The position numbers and the translations under genes were made by a program. Of a stretch of DNA of 64,000 nt, positions 51,262 through 60,939 are shown one piece after another; position 1 is the stretch's first letter, and each line of letters opens with the position of its first letter. This DNA comes from Veillonellaceae bacterium (GTDB lineage Bacteria > Bacillota > Negativicutes > Veillonellales > Dialisteraceae): assembly GCA_025992895.1 (NCBI GenBank), contig DAJPGA010000001.1:378501-442500 (forward strand), in the 5' to 3' direction. The notes beneath the pieces were generated by a model, which saw nothing but the letters and a program-made list of their open reading frames with translations, searched no databases and was not told the origin of the DNA.

Positions 51262-52133
51262 AAGAAGTCCATGAAGAAACCAACATCTCCATAGAAAGTC
51301 TCTGCCGACTCTCAAAGGTCTCCCGGGCAGCTTATTACGGATGGCTGAATCATATTAAGAGCGGCCGTGAACTGCTGAGAGAAAAGGTCGCACAGGAGGT
51401 CATGAAAACCCATCAGGAATATCCGGATATGGGATACCGCCGGATTAACGATTGGATCAAGAAGGATGACAACATCAATATAAATGTAAGCGACAGTCTG
51501 GTTCTTCGTATCATGCGGATACTTAATATTAAGTCCGTGATCAAGTACAAGACCGATGGTTGCACTCGTAACGCAAAGGATCCAAAGTACATTTTTGAAA
51601 ACCTGCTGAACCGTGACTTTGATGCCGGCGTGTCCAATGCAAGATGGATGACGGATGTCACTGAATTCAAGTACACAACTGCTGATGGAGTTTTGCACAA
51701 GTTATATTTAAGCGCGATTATTGACGGCCATGATCGCCGGATTGTCTCTTATGTCATCGGCGACAGGAACAATACTGCACTGGCTTTTGAGACAATGGAA
51801 AAGGCACTTAAAGAGAATCCTGGAGAACATCCAATGATTCATACCGACCGCGGATTCCAGTATACAAGCAACGGATTCCATAAGATTGTTGAAAAAGCAG
51901 GACTGGTTCACAGCATGTCCCGTGTAGGCTGCTGTGCAGACAACGGTCTGATGGAAGGGTTCTGGGGAATGCTGAAGCGCGAACGTTACTACACACGTAA
52001 ATTCACCAGCCGTAAAGCAGTGGTAAGCATGATCAACGGCTACATCTACTTCTACAACAACAAACGCATTCAGCGCAAATTACATCTTTTAGCTCCAATG
52101 GAAGTATTCAACGCAGCTCCAATGGCTGCATGA
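51186..52133 (+). CDS. IS3-family transposase catalytic part (OrfB, copy 2)
   Basis: Translated in the -1 frame after the A9 run, giving an OrfAB fusion of about 534 residues. DDE motifs WMTDVTEF, HTDRGFQYTS and MEGFWGMLKRE are intact. The 5' boundary is the shift point, not a start codon; an internal ATG is at 51402. Confidence 0.9.
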   Translation, partial: DGDRGKVAFLEGFSLTHLLRDFKAIKEVHEETNISIESLCRLSKVSRAAYYGWLNHIKSGRELLREKVAQEVMKTHQEYPDMGYRRINDWIKKDDNININVSDSLVLRIMRILNIKSVIKYKTDGCTRNAKDPKYIFENLLNRDFDAGVSNARWMTDVTEFKYTTADGVLHKLYLSAIIDGHDRRIVSYVIGDRNNTALAFETMEKALKENPGEHPMIHTDRGFQYTSNGFHKIVEKAGLVHSMSRVGCCADNGLMEGFWGMLKRERYYTRKFTSRKAVVSMINGYIYFYNNKRIQRKLHLLAPMEVFNAAPMAA

Positions 52134-52198
52134 TTAAGATTAAAGTACGATTAGATTTTTTATGATATTTATTTGTCTGTATTAACAAATCCGCACCA

Positions 52199-52845
52199 CC
52201 TTCTCCTTTCGGAGCAAGGTCAACACCCTTAAACCAGCCTTCGGCTGAAGGAAAACCTCACAACCTCGCTGCACTCGTGGAAATGCTGTATCCGTTTACA
52301 CCTTCCCTTCCAGGGCAAGGTTAAGACCGGCCTACGGCCCATTTCCCGAGAAGGAGCGTGTTAGTGGAGCTTAGGGAAACACAGAACTCGCTTTGCTCGT
52401 CATTCCTGAGCGTTGACTTTCGAGAATGATAATAGCGGTACATGCTGTAGCGGAAGGTTTTGACCTGCCCCAGCGGGGAAGGCGTCCGGCTTATCTTTTA
52501 ACTGCTGCCGGAGAAAGGGGTGCAGTATTCATTGGTTTTTATGAAAAGGTTTTACGCGCGAAGCGAGGTTGTGTGGTTTAACCTTGCCTTCCCAGACGGG
52601 GAAGGTGGCCGGCCCAATTTCTGATGCCGGACGGATAGGGTTGATTATTCATCGGGCTTTACAAAAAGGTTCCTCGAGCGAAGCGAGGTCGTGTGGTGTT
52701 GAATTAAAACCCATACAACCGGACTTCGTCCGAAAACTACATCTCATCCGTCGCCTCCGGCGACACCTTCTCCTTTCGGAGCAAGGTTAACACCCTTAAA
52801 CCTCGCTTCGCTCGAGAAAATGCTGTTTCCGAGGTCTTCGCCGCT
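52199..52845. repeat. intergenic hairpin-module mosaic, cluster 17 (about 650 bp)
   Basis: Resumes the cut module (CCTTCTCCTTTCGGAGCAAGG), then CAGCCTTCGGCTGAAGG, CTCGCTGCACTCG, CCTTCCCTTCCAGGGCAAGG, GGCCTACGGCC, and a reversed half with CCTTCCCAGACGGGGAAGG, GGCCGGCCC...GCCGG, CGAGCGAAGCGAGG, GGACTTCGTCC, TCGCCTCCGGCGACACC and CTCGCTTCGCTCGAG. No gene in 52199-52974. Confidence 0.8.
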
Positions 52846-52974
52846 CTAAAAAATCAAAGCTCTGGACGGCGAGGGGAGCGAGTTCTTTTGGCGGGATGGT
52901 GGCGATTGAAGGTATAAAAGTAAAATAATATAATAAAGGCAATCAATGCAGCCAGTGAGAAGGAGATGAGGGTC

Positions 52975-53244
52975 ATGCAGGAGAGTAAAAGTTTCATAGC
53001 GGTGCCGCCAGGAGCAACTATTAAGGAGCAGATTGATGATCGTGGCATGACTCAGAAGGAATTTGCCAGCCGGATGGACCTGTCGGAAAAGCATGTAAGT
53101 AAGCTGATTCATGGTGATGTCCAATTGACAACGGATGTTGCTGAACGTTTGGAGTTAGTGCTCGGTGTACCTGCTAGTTTCTGGAATAATCTGGAAGCGA
53201 TTTACAAGGAAAAGCTGGAGAAGGTACGCGCTGAAAATCAATGA
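52975..53244 (+). CDS. orphan HigA-type XRE antitoxin-like regulator, 89 aa
   Basis: Helix-turn-helix protein of the HigA/VapI type: PPGATIKEQIDDRGMTQKEFA, SRMDLSEKHVSKLIHGD and LTTDVAERLELVLGVPASFWNNLE. ATG 52975 fits AAGGAG 9 bases upstream better than ATG 52966. No HigB-like toxin or metallopeptidase gene is next to it; longer homologues continue with a C-terminal domain after the point where this one stops, so it may be a truncated remnant or a stand-alone regulator. A terminator follows. Confidence 0.8.
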   Translation: MQESKSFIAVPPGATIKEQIDDRGMTQKEFASRMDLSEKHVSKLIHGDVQLTTDVAERLELVLGVPASFWNNLEAIYKEKLEKVRAENQ

Positions 53245-53269
53245 AGTGAATTTAATAAACGCAGAACAT

Positions 53270-53318
53270 AAAAGAGCTGTGGCGAAATGATGGTACATTT
53301 TGTCACAGCTCTTTTTTC
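53270..53318 (+). terminator. bidirectional terminator between the HigA-like gene and the his operon
   Basis: AAAAGAGCTGTGGCGAAATG / CATTTTGTCACAGCTCTTTT inverted repeat followed by Ts on the plus strand and, on the minus strand, by a shorter T run. Confidence 0.8.
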
Positions 53319-53333
53319 TATTTCCTTATTCCC

Positions 53334-54011
53334 TCAAAATGTCTTATCCAAGTGTCCTACTGTTTTCTTGTTTCCTTTGACTTCGTCTCTTCTTTCCATT
53401 TCGGCCATGATGTCGTAGAGGTCTACGCCTGCGTTTTCCCACAGGACGAAGAGGTGGTAGAGGAGGTCGCAGGATTCGGAGGTGATTTCTTCTTTATCTT
53501 TGTGCTGGTCGGCGATGATGACTTCGCTGGCTTCTTCTCCGATCTTCTTGTCGATCTTGTCGCTGCCTTCGGCAAGGAGGTAGTTCGTGTAGGATTTGGG
53601 CTGGGGATTTTTCTTTCTGTCTTTGATTTCCTCGCTGAGGGCGTGGAGGATGGAAAGGTTCCCTTTTGTTTCTTTATTTTCGAATCCCTCTATGCCGCGG
53701 AAGAAGCAGGTGCGGTTTCCTGTGTGGCAGGCGGGGCCTTCGGGGAGGACCTGGGCTACGATGGTGTCTTCGTCGCAGTCAATCAAGAGGCGCTCGATGT
53801 GCTGGATGTGGCCGGATTCTTCGCCTTTGTGCCAGAGTTTCTGGCGGCTCCGGCTGTAGAACCAGGTTTCTCTTGTTTCGAGGGTCTTTTGCAGAGATTC
53901 TTTATTCATCCATGCCATCATGAGGATTTCGCCGCTTCTTGCGTCCTGGACGATGGCGGAGATGAGGCCTTTTTCGTTGAAGTGTATGTTTTCTGGTTTG
54001 ACGTTTTCCAT
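53334..54011 (-). CDS. hisIE: bifunctional phosphoribosyl-AMP cyclohydrolase / phosphoribosyl-ATP pyrophosphatase
   Basis: Steps 2 and 3 of histidine synthesis. The HisI half (about 1-118) shows [32 protein letters not shown] and [12 protein letters not shown], with metal Cys and Asp residues. The HisE half (about 120-215) shows [28 protein letters not shown] and [13 protein letters not shown]. Length of 225 aa is normal for the fusion. Last gene of the operon, 8 bases after hisF. Confidence 0.95.
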   Translation of the reverse strand: MENVKPENIHFNEKGLISAIVQDARSGEILMMAWMNKESLQKTLETRETWFYSRSRQKLWHKGEESGHIQHIERLLIDCDEDTIVAQVLPEGPACHTGNRTCFFRGIEGFENKETKGNLSILHALSEEIKDRKKNPQPKSYTNYLLAEGSDKIDKKIGEEASEVIIADQHKDKEEITSESCDLLYHLFVLWENAGVDLYDIMAEMERRDEVKGNKKTVGHLDKTF

Positions 54012-54019
54012 GTGTACCT

Positions 54020-54781
54020 CTATTCTGCCGGGCGGATGGGGATGCCTTCTTTTGCCAGGTATTTTTTCAGATCGGGAATCGGGATTTCTCCGAAGTGGAA
54101 GACGGATGCGGCAAGCGCGGCATCGGCTTCTGCTTCGAAGGCTTGCTTGAAGTCTTCCATGGGCCCTGCGCCTCCGGATGCGATGACGGGGATGGTGAGG
54201 ATTTCTGAGAGTGCTTTCAGGAGCTCGAGGTCATAGCCTTTTTTCTCTCCGTCGGCATCCATGGAGTTCATGCAGATTTCTCCGGCGCCCAGGGCTTCGC
54301 CTTTTTTCGCCCATTTGAGGACGTCGATGCCTGTGTTCTTTCTTCCGCCTTCGACGTAGACGTCCCAGCTGCCTTTATCGTTTCTTTTTCCGTCGATGGA
54401 AAGGACGACGCACTGACGGCCGAAGCGCTCGGCGGCTTCGGAAATAAGTTCGGGGCGGAGGACAGCGGCGGAGTTCACGGAGACTTTGTCGGCTCCGGCA
54501 AGGAGCATTTCGCGGAAGTCTTCTGTCGTCCTCATGCCGCCTCCGACCGTGAAGGGGATGGAAATTTCCCTGGCGATGGCTTTGACGGTCTCGGTGAAGA
54601 CGGGGCGGTTCTCGTGGGTGGCGGTGATGTCGTAGAAGACGAGTTCATCGGCGCCTGCATCGGAGTAGGCCTTGCCGAGGGCGACGGGGTCGTCGACGTC
54701 CCGGAGGTTCTTGAACTGCTTGCCTTTTACGACGCGGCCGTGGTTGACGTCGAGGCAGGGAATGATTCGTTTTGTCAGCAT
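54020..54781 (-). CDS. hisF: imidazole glycerol phosphate synthase, cyclase subunit
   Basis: TIM-barrel synthase that closes the imidazole ring using ammonia delivered by HisH. Catalytic Asp in [15 protein letters not shown] (Asp11) and the second Asp in [10 protein letters not shown] are present; phosphate-binding glycine motifs GGGMRT and ASGGAG are seen. 253 aa. It follows hisA by 4 bases with GGAGTGA. Confidence 0.95.
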   Translation of the reverse strand: MLTKRIIPCLDVNHGRVVKGKQFKNLRDVDDPVALGKAYSDAGADELVFYDITATHENRPVFTETVKAIAREISIPFTVGGGMRTTEDFREMLLAGADKVSVNSAAVLRPELISEAAERFGRQCVVLSIDGKRNDKGSWDVYVEGGRKNTGIDVLKWAKKGEALGAGEICMNSMDADGEKKGYDLELLKALSEILTIPVIASGGAGPMEDFKQAFEAEADAALAASVFHFGEIPIPDLKKYLAKEGIPIRPAE

Positions 54782-54785
54782 AGTA

Positions 54786-55499
54786 TCACTCCTTCAGTTT
54801 CCGGATGTCTTCCATGGTGACGCGCCCTTCGTAGAGGGCTTTGCCGCAGATGGCACCATAAATGCTCATGTCCTGTAATTTCTTCAGATCATCAGGGGAG
54901 CTGACGCCGCCGGAGGCGATGAGGGAAATGCCGGGAAGTGCCTGAAGCATCTCGAGCATCTCGAAGTTCGGCCCGGTGAGCATGCCGTCCTTGCTGATGT
55001 CTGTGTAAATGATGGTGGAAACGCCGGAGGAAAGGAGCTCTTTGGCAAGCGGCATGACTTTCACGCCGCCGCCTTTTGTCCAGCCGTGGACAGCGGCTTC
55101 ATCTCCTCTGGCGTCGATGGAGACGGCAATGCGGCCCTTCCAGCGCGCTGCAGCTTTTGTAGCAAAGGACGGGTCTTCGACGGCGCGGCTCCCGATGATG
55201 ACGCGGAAGACGCCGGCGTCGATTCTTTCTTCGATATCGTCCATAGTGCGGATGCCGCCGCCTGTCTCGACGGGGATGGAGACGGCTTCGCAGATGGAGC
55301 GGATGAGGGGCGTATTCACGCCTTTTCCTTTGAAGGCGCCGTCAAGGTCGACGACGTGAAGGAATTCCGCGCCGGCTTCCTCGAAGGAGAGCGCGGTTTC
55401 CACGGGGTCTTCCCCGTAGACGGTGACGTCGCTGGCCTCTCCCTGACGGAGGCGGACGCAGCGGCCGTTCTTGATGTCTATGGCAGGAAATACGATCAT
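54786..55499 (-). CDS. hisA: phosphoribosylformimino-AICAR ribotide isomerase
   Basis: 237-aa half-barrel-duplicated TIM barrel. [17 protein letters not shown] carries the catalytic Asp (residue 7) and the second lies in [14 protein letters not shown] and ASGGVSS bind phosphate. The ATG at 55499 overlaps the TGA of hisH (ATGA), a translational coupling; a start at 55511 would overlap more and is less likely. Confidence 0.95.
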   Translation of the reverse strand: MIVFPAIDIKNGRCVRLRQGEASDVTVYGEDPVETALSFEEAGAEFLHVVDLDGAFKGKGVNTPLIRSICEAVSIPVETGGGIRTMDDIEERIDAGVFRVIIGSRAVEDPSFATKAAARWKGRIAVSIDARGDEAAVHGWTKGGGVKVMPLAKELLSSGVSTIIYTDISKDGMLTGPNFEMLEMLQALPGISLIASGGVSSPDDLKKLQDMSIYGAICGKALYEGRVTMEDIRKLKE

Positions 55500-56113
55500 A
55501 ACTTGAACCACTCCAGTATGTTTCGTAACAACAGGGCCCCGATGGCTCCGGATTTCTCCGGATGGAACTGGAGGCCGATGACGTTTCCTTCTCCGACGAT
55601 CGCGGGGATGGGGACGCCGTAGTCAGCCGTCGCTATGACTTCTTCGGTGTCTGCGGGGACTTTATAGTAAGAATGAACGAAGTAGACGTAGGGATGAGCG
55701 GGAAGGCCTCTGGAAATCCAGTGGTCCTTGGCAAATACGAGCTCATTCCATCCCATGTGGGGGACTTTGCGTCCCGGCACAGCGGGAATTTCTTCGATGT
55801 GGCCTGAAAGGAAACCGAGTCCTTCGACGTGGCCGCCTTCGGTGGAGTAGTCGTAGAGGGCCTGCATGCCAAGGCAGATGCCGGCCAGCTTTGTGCCTTT
55901 TTCGACCGATTCCCGGATGGCTTCGGAAAGGCCGCTTTCCGTGAGGCGGTTCATGGCGTCTCCCATGGCGCCCACGCCCGGAAGGATGAGGGCATCCGCG
56001 TCTGCAATGACCAGGGGGTCGGAGGAAACGATGCCTTCGCTCCCGGCTCTTTTCAAAGCGTGGTAGACATTCGCAATATTTCCTGCGCCGTAATCGATGA
56101 TGACGATTTTCAT
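55496..56113 (-). CDS. hisH: imidazole glycerol phosphate synthase, glutaminase subunit
   Basis: 205-aa class I glutamine amidotransferase. Nucleophile Cys80 in GICLGMQAL, His184 and Glu186 in QFHPEKSG complete the triad; [10 protein letters not shown] is the family start. Its ATG overlaps the expected stop of hisB (ATGA at 56110-56113), and its stop overlaps the hisA start. Confidence 0.95.
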   Translation of the reverse strand: MKIVIIDYGAGNIANVYHALKRAGSEGIVSSDPLVIADADALILPGVGAMGDAMNRLTESGLSEAIRESVEKGTKLAGICLGMQALYDYSTEGGHVEGLGFLSGHIEEIPAVPGRKVPHMGWNELVFAKDHWISRGLPAHPYVYFVHSYYKVPADTEEVIATADYGVPIPAIVGEGNVIGLQFHPEKSGAIGALLLRNILEWFKL

Positions 56114-56696
56114 ACGAGGACTCCTTTCGTGGAAAGGACGCTCTTATCCTTTCTGAAGGATACGGCTTCACCAAGGGCATGACCCCGAAGCCTTTGAAGA
56201 GGGATTCGACGATGTGGTGGCCGTTCACTCCGTAGAGGCAGGCGATGTGGAGCGTCATGCCGCTGTTCGAAGCAAGGGCGAGGAAGAATTCGCGGACCAT
56301 TTCTGTCTCGAAGGTCCCGATCCTTTCGACGGGGATATCGACATCGAAGACGAGGTACGGCCGTCCGGAAAGGTCGAGGACGATGCGGGAGAGGGCTTCA
56401 TCCATGGGGCAGAAGAAGGTGCCGTAGCGGGTGATGCCGCTCTTGTCTCCCAGGGCTTTGGCAATCGCCTGCCCGAGGCATATCCCGATATCTTCGACGG
56501 TGTGGTGGTTGTCGACTTCAAGGTCGCCTTTGGCAGAGAGCTTCAGGTCGAAGCCGCCGTGCGCAGCAAAGAGCGTCAGCATATGGTCGAAGAAACCAAT
56601 GCCCGATGTGCCTTCGAAGGTTCCTTTTCCACCGAGGCATATGGACAGACGTATGTCCGTTTCCTTCGTCGTCCTTGTGATGGAGGCTTCACGCAT
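56110..56696 (-). pseudogene. hisB: imidazoleglycerol-phosphate dehydratase, frameshifted near the C-terminus
   Basis: The first ~170 residues are a normal [32 protein letters not shown] and [14 protein letters not shown] with the metal-binding His/Glu repeats. After GFG (plus about 56180-56187) the frame is displaced. Skipping two bases (GT) restores [20 protein letters not shown] and a TGA that overlaps the hisH start exactly as expected for this operon; the interval is 587 bases, two more than a multiple of three. Unshifted reading runs on through hisH in another frame to 55743. The tail lost includes the STKG lysine that contributes to catalysis in the family. Either a natural lesion or a sequence error. 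Confidence 0.85.
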
Positions 56697-57762
56697 TAGG
56701 AATCACCTCCCGGATGACGGAGAGGATCCTTTCGTCGACGTCCTTAGTGGTGACAGTGATGCGGAAGAAGGAGGCCATCTCAGGGCTCTTGTACTTCTTG
56801 ACGAGGATGTCTGCTTTCCGAAGCGCTTCGAAGAGCGCGGGTGCATACGTTCCTGCGTCCATGAGGAAGAAATTCGTGGAAGAGGGGTATACGCGGATGC
56901 CCTTGACGGAAGAGAGCTCGGAAAGGAAGCGGTCTCTTTCTGCAATGATGCCGTCCCTGACTTTGAAAATTTCATCCCTGTGCTTCAAAGCGATGGCGCC
57001 GAAGGCCTGAGTGAAGACGTTCAGGTTGTACGGGCTCTTCACTTTGGAAACAGCATCGATCATGTCGCTGTCCGCCACCATGTAGCCGCAGCGCATGCCG
57101 GCGAGCCCGAAGGCTTTCGAAAGGGTGCGGATGACCATGACGTTCGGATATTTCTTGATGAGGGAAATGGCACTTTCTGCCTGGGCGAATTCCATGTATG
57201 CTTCGTCGACGAGGACCGGGTTCTTCGAAAGGGAAACGATCCTTTCAATTTCAGAAAGAGGCGCGAGCTCGCCTGTCGGATTGTTCGGATTGCAGAGGAC
57301 GGTGAGCTTCGGCTGGTATTTCTCGACGGCTTTGGCAATCCCGTCCCAGTCGCGTTTGAAACCAGGAAGATCGGGAACGGAGATGGTCTTTGCTCCGATG
57401 ACGGCAGCCTCGGTCTCGTACATGTCGAAGGTCGGCGCATGCGTCAGGAGGATGTCCTCGGGATCGAGGAATGTATTAATAATGTAAGTGATGACTTCAT
57501 CGCCTCCGTTTCCTGCCAGGATCCAGGAGGGATCGACGGAAAGGTAATCCGCGATGGCTTCGCGCAGTGTGTCTGCCATCGGCGCCGGATAGATCTGCGG
57601 CTTCAGATTGGCAAGGGCCTCTTCGGCATCCTTCATGACGGAAGGAAGGGAGAGGATATTGAAGTAGCTTTCGTTGGCGTTGATGACGGTCTTTTCATGG
57701 ATGGGAGCGACAGCGTAAGGAGCGAAGTTTTTCAGTGTTTTTCTAAGCCAGTTATTGTTCAT
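56689..57762 (-). CDS. hisC: histidinol-phosphate aminotransferase
   Basis: 357-aa PLP aminotransferase of fold type [10 protein letters not shown] at the start, [36 protein letters not shown] and the PLP lysine in [17 protein letters not shown] are all present. The C-terminal [10 protein letters not shown] and FFRITVTT segments are typical. It overlaps hisB by 8 bases and hisD by 11, indicating a tightly coupled operon. Confidence 0.95.
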   Translation of the reverse strand: MNNNWLRKTLKNFAPYAVAPIHEKTVINANESYFNILSLPSVMKDAEEALANLKPQIYPAPMADTLREAIADYLSVDPSWILAGNGGDEVITYIINTFLDPEDILLTHAPTFDMYETEAAVIGAKTISVPDLPGFKRDWDGIAKAVEKYQPKLTVLCNPNNPTGELAPLSEIERIVSLSKNPVLVDEAYMEFAQAESAISLIKKYPNVMVIRTLSKAFGLAGMRCGYMVADSDMIDAVSKVKSPYNLNVFTQAFGAIALKHRDEIFKVRDGIIAERDRFLSELSSVKGIRVYPSSTNFFLMDAGTYAPALFEALRKADILVKKYKSPEMASFFRITVTTKDVDERILSVIREVIPNA

Positions 57763-59044
57763 TGTATCGTACCTCCACGGCAGCTGCGTGAGCGTCGAGC
57801 CCTTCGGCGAGCGCCAGCTTCATGACTTTCGGAGCGACAGCGCGGAAGGCTTCCTTATTATAGATTTCCACGCTGCTGTGCTTCATGAAATCGTACACGC
57901 CCAATGGGGAAGAGAAGGCGGCCGTCCCGGACGTGGGGAGGGTGTGATTGGGGCCTGCCATGTAGTCGCCAAGGGGTTCGGATGTCCATTTCCCAAGGAA
58001 GATGGCGCCTGCATTGACGACAAGGGGCAGGTACTTCTCCGGATCGGGAAGCTCGATTTCCAAATGCTCGGGAGCGATCTTGTTCACGATATCGAAGCAT
58101 TCTTCCGGTGTCTTGCAGAGGAAGGCTTTCGCATAGTCGCCGATCGAGCTTTCGATGATGTCCTTGCGGTTTCTTTCCTTCGTCTGGCGGGTCATGGCTT
58201 CCTCGACCTTTTTGCCGAAATCAGCATCGGGCGTGATGAGGAAGACAGCCGCGCGGCGGTCGTGCTCTGCCTGGGAGAGAAGGTCGGCAGCGATCCATTC
58301 CGGATTTGCGCTGCCGTCAGCGACGCAGCAGACTTCAGAGGGGCCTGCAATCATGTCGATGCCGACGGTGCCAAAGACGAGGCGCTTCGCCATAGCGACG
58401 AACGCATTGCCCGGGCCTGCGATCTTGAAGACTGGTTCGACGGTCTCGGTGCCGTACGCCAGCATCGCGATGCCCTGCGCGCCGCCGACTTTGTAGATTT
58501 CCTTCACGCCGGAAACGTAGGCAGCGGCGAGGATGTTCGGATTGACTTTTCCATCCTTCCCGGGAGGCGTCGTCATGACGACAGAGGGGCAGCCGGCCAC
58601 GAAGGCGGGAACGGTATCCATGAGGACGGTCGACGGATAGGCCGCGAGGCCTCCCGGCACGTAGACGCCGACTCTCTGGATCGGTTCGTACTGCTCGCCC
58701 AGACGGACGCCGGGGCGGAATTCCTTGATCCAGGATTCCTTCTTCTGTTCTTTATGGAATGCGGCGATATTGTCACGCGCTTCCTTCAGGACGTCCAGCA
58801 TCCCAGGCTCGATCAGGGTCAGCGCTTCTTCGATTTCCTCTTCCGTCACGCGGAAGTCAGAAAGGGTGACACCGTCGAATTTCTCTGTCAGGGCGCGCAC
58901 GGCCGCATCGCCGTTTTCACGCACGTCCTTCAAAATGGCGGAAACGGATGCTTCCACCTCAGCTGATAAATTGACACTGCGCTCGGTCAGGCGGCGTACG
59001 TCGCGGAGGGAGAGGCCTTCCTCCGGCACGGTAATCCATTTCAT
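57752..59044 (-). CDS. hisD: histidinol dehydrogenase
   Basis: Zn-dependent NAD enzyme that oxidises histidinol to histidine in two steps. Motifs: VGVYVPGGLAAYPSTVLM, KIAGPGNAFVAMAKR, AGPSEVCCVADGSAN, LLSQAEHDRRA, the Glu-His pair in KIAPEHLEIE, and GPNHTLPTSGTAAFSSPLGV. The start at 59044 (MKWITVPEEG) has AAAGGA 8 bases upstream; ATG 59053, overlapping the hisG stop, would add three residues and is the alternative. About 430 aa. Confidence 0.93.
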   Translation of the reverse strand: MKWITVPEEGLSLRDVRRLTERSVNLSAEVEASVSAILKDVRENGDAAVRALTEKFDGVTLSDFRVTEEEIEEALTLIEPGMLDVLKEARDNIAAFHKEQKKESWIKEFRPGVRLGEQYEPIQRVGVYVPGGLAAYPSTVLMDTVPAFVAGCPSVVMTTPPGKDGKVNPNILAAAYVSGVKEIYKVGGAQGIAMLAYGTETVEPVFKIAGPGNAFVAMAKRLVFGTVGIDMIAGPSEVCCVADGSANPEWIAADLLSQAEHDRRAAVFLITPDADFGKKVEEAMTRQTKERNRKDIIESSIGDYAKAFLCKTPEECFDIVNKIAPEHLEIELPDPEKYLPLVVNAGAIFLGKWTSEPLGDYMAGPNHTLPTSGTAAFSSPLGVYDFMKHSSVEIYNKEAFRAVAPKVMKLALAEGLDAHAAAVEVRYNEQ

Positions 59045-59049
59045 ATCGG

Positions 59050-59673
59050 TCATCCTTTCTTTTCTATGCTGCTGATGAGTTTCTTCAGCTCATCCTGTTT
59101 CATCTTGTACGATACTTTATTGCAAATGAGGCGGGCCGAGAGGTCCATGAAGAAATCGTAGGCTTCCAGCCCGTTTTCCTTCAGCGTCGTTCCCGTCTCC
59201 ACGATATCCACGATCACGTCCGAGAGGCCCACAAGCGGCGCCAGCTCGACGGATCCGTTCAGCTTGATAATGTCCACGCTCTTGTGCCTGCTTTCGAAAT
59301 AGGCACGGGCGATGCGAGGGTACTTCGATGCCGCGGTGATCATCCTTTTTTCGAGGACGTTCTGGCGGCCCTTGATGCCTGCGACGGCCATCCGGCACTT
59401 TGCAATGCCAAGGTCGAGGAGTACGTACGTGTCGCCGGCCCCGTCTTCTTCGATGACATCGCTTCCGACGACCCCGGCATCCGCCGCGCCGCGCTCGACA
59501 TAGACCACGACGTCCGGAGATTTCACGAGTGTCACCTTCAGCATCCCTGTCTCATCCGTGAAGATGAGCTTCCGGCTGTCATCGTCGTACGTGGGGAAAT
59601 TAAAACCCGCGGCGGCGAGATTCTTCATGACCGTCTTTGCGATACGGCCCTTTGCGAGAGCTATGTGCAGCAT
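59050..59673 (-). CDS. hisG: ATP phosphoribosyltransferase, short (HisZ-dependent) form
   Basis: First step of histidine synthesis. 207 aa, the short form that lacks the regulatory domain and needs HisZ. Motifs: HIALAKGRI, VERGAADAGVVGSDVI, LGIAKCRMAVAG, KLNGSVELAPLVGLSDVIVDIVETGTTLK. It overlaps hisZ by 13 bases, fitting formation of the HisG-HisZ complex. Histidine feedback would act through HisZ. Confidence 0.95.
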   Translation of the reverse strand: MLHIALAKGRIAKTVMKNLAAAGFNFPTYDDDSRKLIFTDETGMLKVTLVKSPDVVVYVERGAADAGVVGSDVIEEDGAGDTYVLLDLGIAKCRMAVAGIKGRQNVLEKRMITAASKYPRIARAYFESRHKSVDIIKLNGSVELAPLVGLSDVIVDIVETGTTLKENGLEAYDFFMDLSARLICNKVSYKMKQDELKKLISSIEKKG

Positions 59674-60890
59674 GATTTCATCGCCTCCAGTTTCTTTTCC
59701 ATTTCATCCGGCGAGAGGATTTCCCCGCCCGTTTCATACGACCCGTCCCGGTACACGGCCATGGCGGCGTAATCGGAAGGGTCGACGGTATTTCCAAGAC
59801 GGTATCCCATCACGCGGTACCCTTTCTTCCTCCAGCGAGTGAGGTCGGCGGCGAGGTCCTTCGAGAAGCGGTCGTAGGAAACCGCCAGCTGGAAGGAAGG
59901 CCCTTCCTCATCGAGAAGCCCAGAGTCCGTCATGTACTCGTAGAGGAGATTCATATTCATCCCGAAGCCGCAGGCCGGACGCGCCGGGCCGAACTGCTCG
60001 GAAAGCTTGTCATAACGCCCGCCGCTCACGAGCGAATAGAGCGCATCGTCGACATAAATGCGGAAGACGAGGTCCGAATAATATCCCATGTGCGAGGCGA
60101 AACCGAAGTCCAGATGCGCGAGCTTCTCATATCCCGCGCTGGCCAGGTACTCATACACCCGGCTGATCCGGTCGAGCGCCTGATCCATCTGCCCGTTCAG
60201 ACAGAGCGAACGCGCCCGCGACATCGTCGGCCCGTACGGCCCGAAAAGCGAAGGCAGCTCCAGAAGCGCCGTGCGCCGCTTGCCCGAAAGGGGAAGGGAC
60301 TCCGCGATTTCCCGGAAGGTTACCAGATTTCTCTTCTCCATACACGAACGAAGCTCATCCGCCTGCCGCTCTGAAAGCTCCAGCGCCTCGAAAAGCGCAT
60401 CCATGTAGGCCACCGTGCCAAGGTCGATCCGCATGCTTTCGATGCCCACCGACTCCAGGAACTCTGCCGCCGTGACAATCACTTCCCCGTCACACTCCGG
60501 CGTAGGATCCCCCAGCACCTCGACACCCGCCTGCAGGAAATCCCTGCCATGCGACGTCATGCCGTAATAATTGCGAAACACCGTCGTCACATATCCGTAC
60601 TTCAGAAGCTCTGACCCGTCCGGAAATTCGATTGCCGCCGCCTTCACCAGAGGAAGCGTCACATCTGGCCGAAGCACCAGCACCGATCCGTCCGAATCGA
60701 TCGTCTTGATCATCTCCTTGCGCAGCGATGGAAAATACGTCCCGTAAGAGTCATAATCCTCAAAACTTGGCGTCTGCACAATCTTGCAACCATGAGACAG
60801 CATCACCGAAATCACCCGATCCTGGATCCGCCCGTAACTCTGCATCTCCTCCTCATGGATCATCTTCATCTCATCCAGCGTCTTATTCAT
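59661..60890 (-). CDS. hisZ: ATP phosphoribosyltransferase regulatory subunit
   Basis: 409-aa HisRS-like paralogue without anticodon domain, which activates short HisG and senses histidine. Class II synthetase-like motifs: PSFEDYDSYG (motif 1 region), LRPDVTLPLVKAAA, YVTTVFR-NYYG...REFLQAG-like DFLQAGVEVLG (motif 2), and LVSGGRYDKLSEQFG...ACGFGMNMN (motif 3 region). First gene of the nine-gene his operon; an operator-like dyad lies about 55 bases upstream. Confidence 0.93.
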   Translation of the reverse strand: MNKTLDEMKMIHEEEMQSYGRIQDRVISVMLSHGCKIVQTPSFEDYDSYGTYFPSLRKEMIKTIDSDGSVLVLRPDVTLPLVKAAAIEFPDGSELLKYGYVTTVFRNYYGMTSHGRDFLQAGVEVLGDPTPECDGEVIVTAAEFLESVGIESMRIDLGTVAYMDALFEALELSERQADELRSCMEKRNLVTFREIAESLPLSGKRRTALLELPSLFGPYGPTMSRARSLCLNGQMDQALDRISRVYEYLASAGYEKLAHLDFGFASHMGYYSDLVFRIYVDDALYSLVSGGRYDKLSEQFGPARPACGFGMNMNLLYEYMTDSGLLDEEGPSFQLAVSYDRFSKDLAADLTRWRKKGYRVMGYRLGNTVDPSDYAAMAVYRDGSYETGGEILSPDEMEKKLEAMKSCCT

Positions 60891-60939
60891 CGAAACACCG
60901 CCTCACTACAACAATTTAACGCGTTTATTATTTAATGTA

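Larger units (their letters stand above)
50471..52198 (+). mobile_element. IS3-family insertion sequence, copy 2 (1728 bp)
   Basis: Same element as at 20726 and 61744 in opposite orientation relative to the window. Termini TGGTATGATTC and AATCCGCACCA; 3-bp target duplication CCT (50468-50470 and 52199-52201). Inserted in the GACACCTTCTCC module, as the other two copies are. Confidence 0.95.

Noticed and set aside
55743..56696. 317-aa hisB reading extended through hisH
   Set aside because: The last ~140 residues are an Arg-rich out-of-frame reading of hisH; the true hisB end is restored by a small frame correction.
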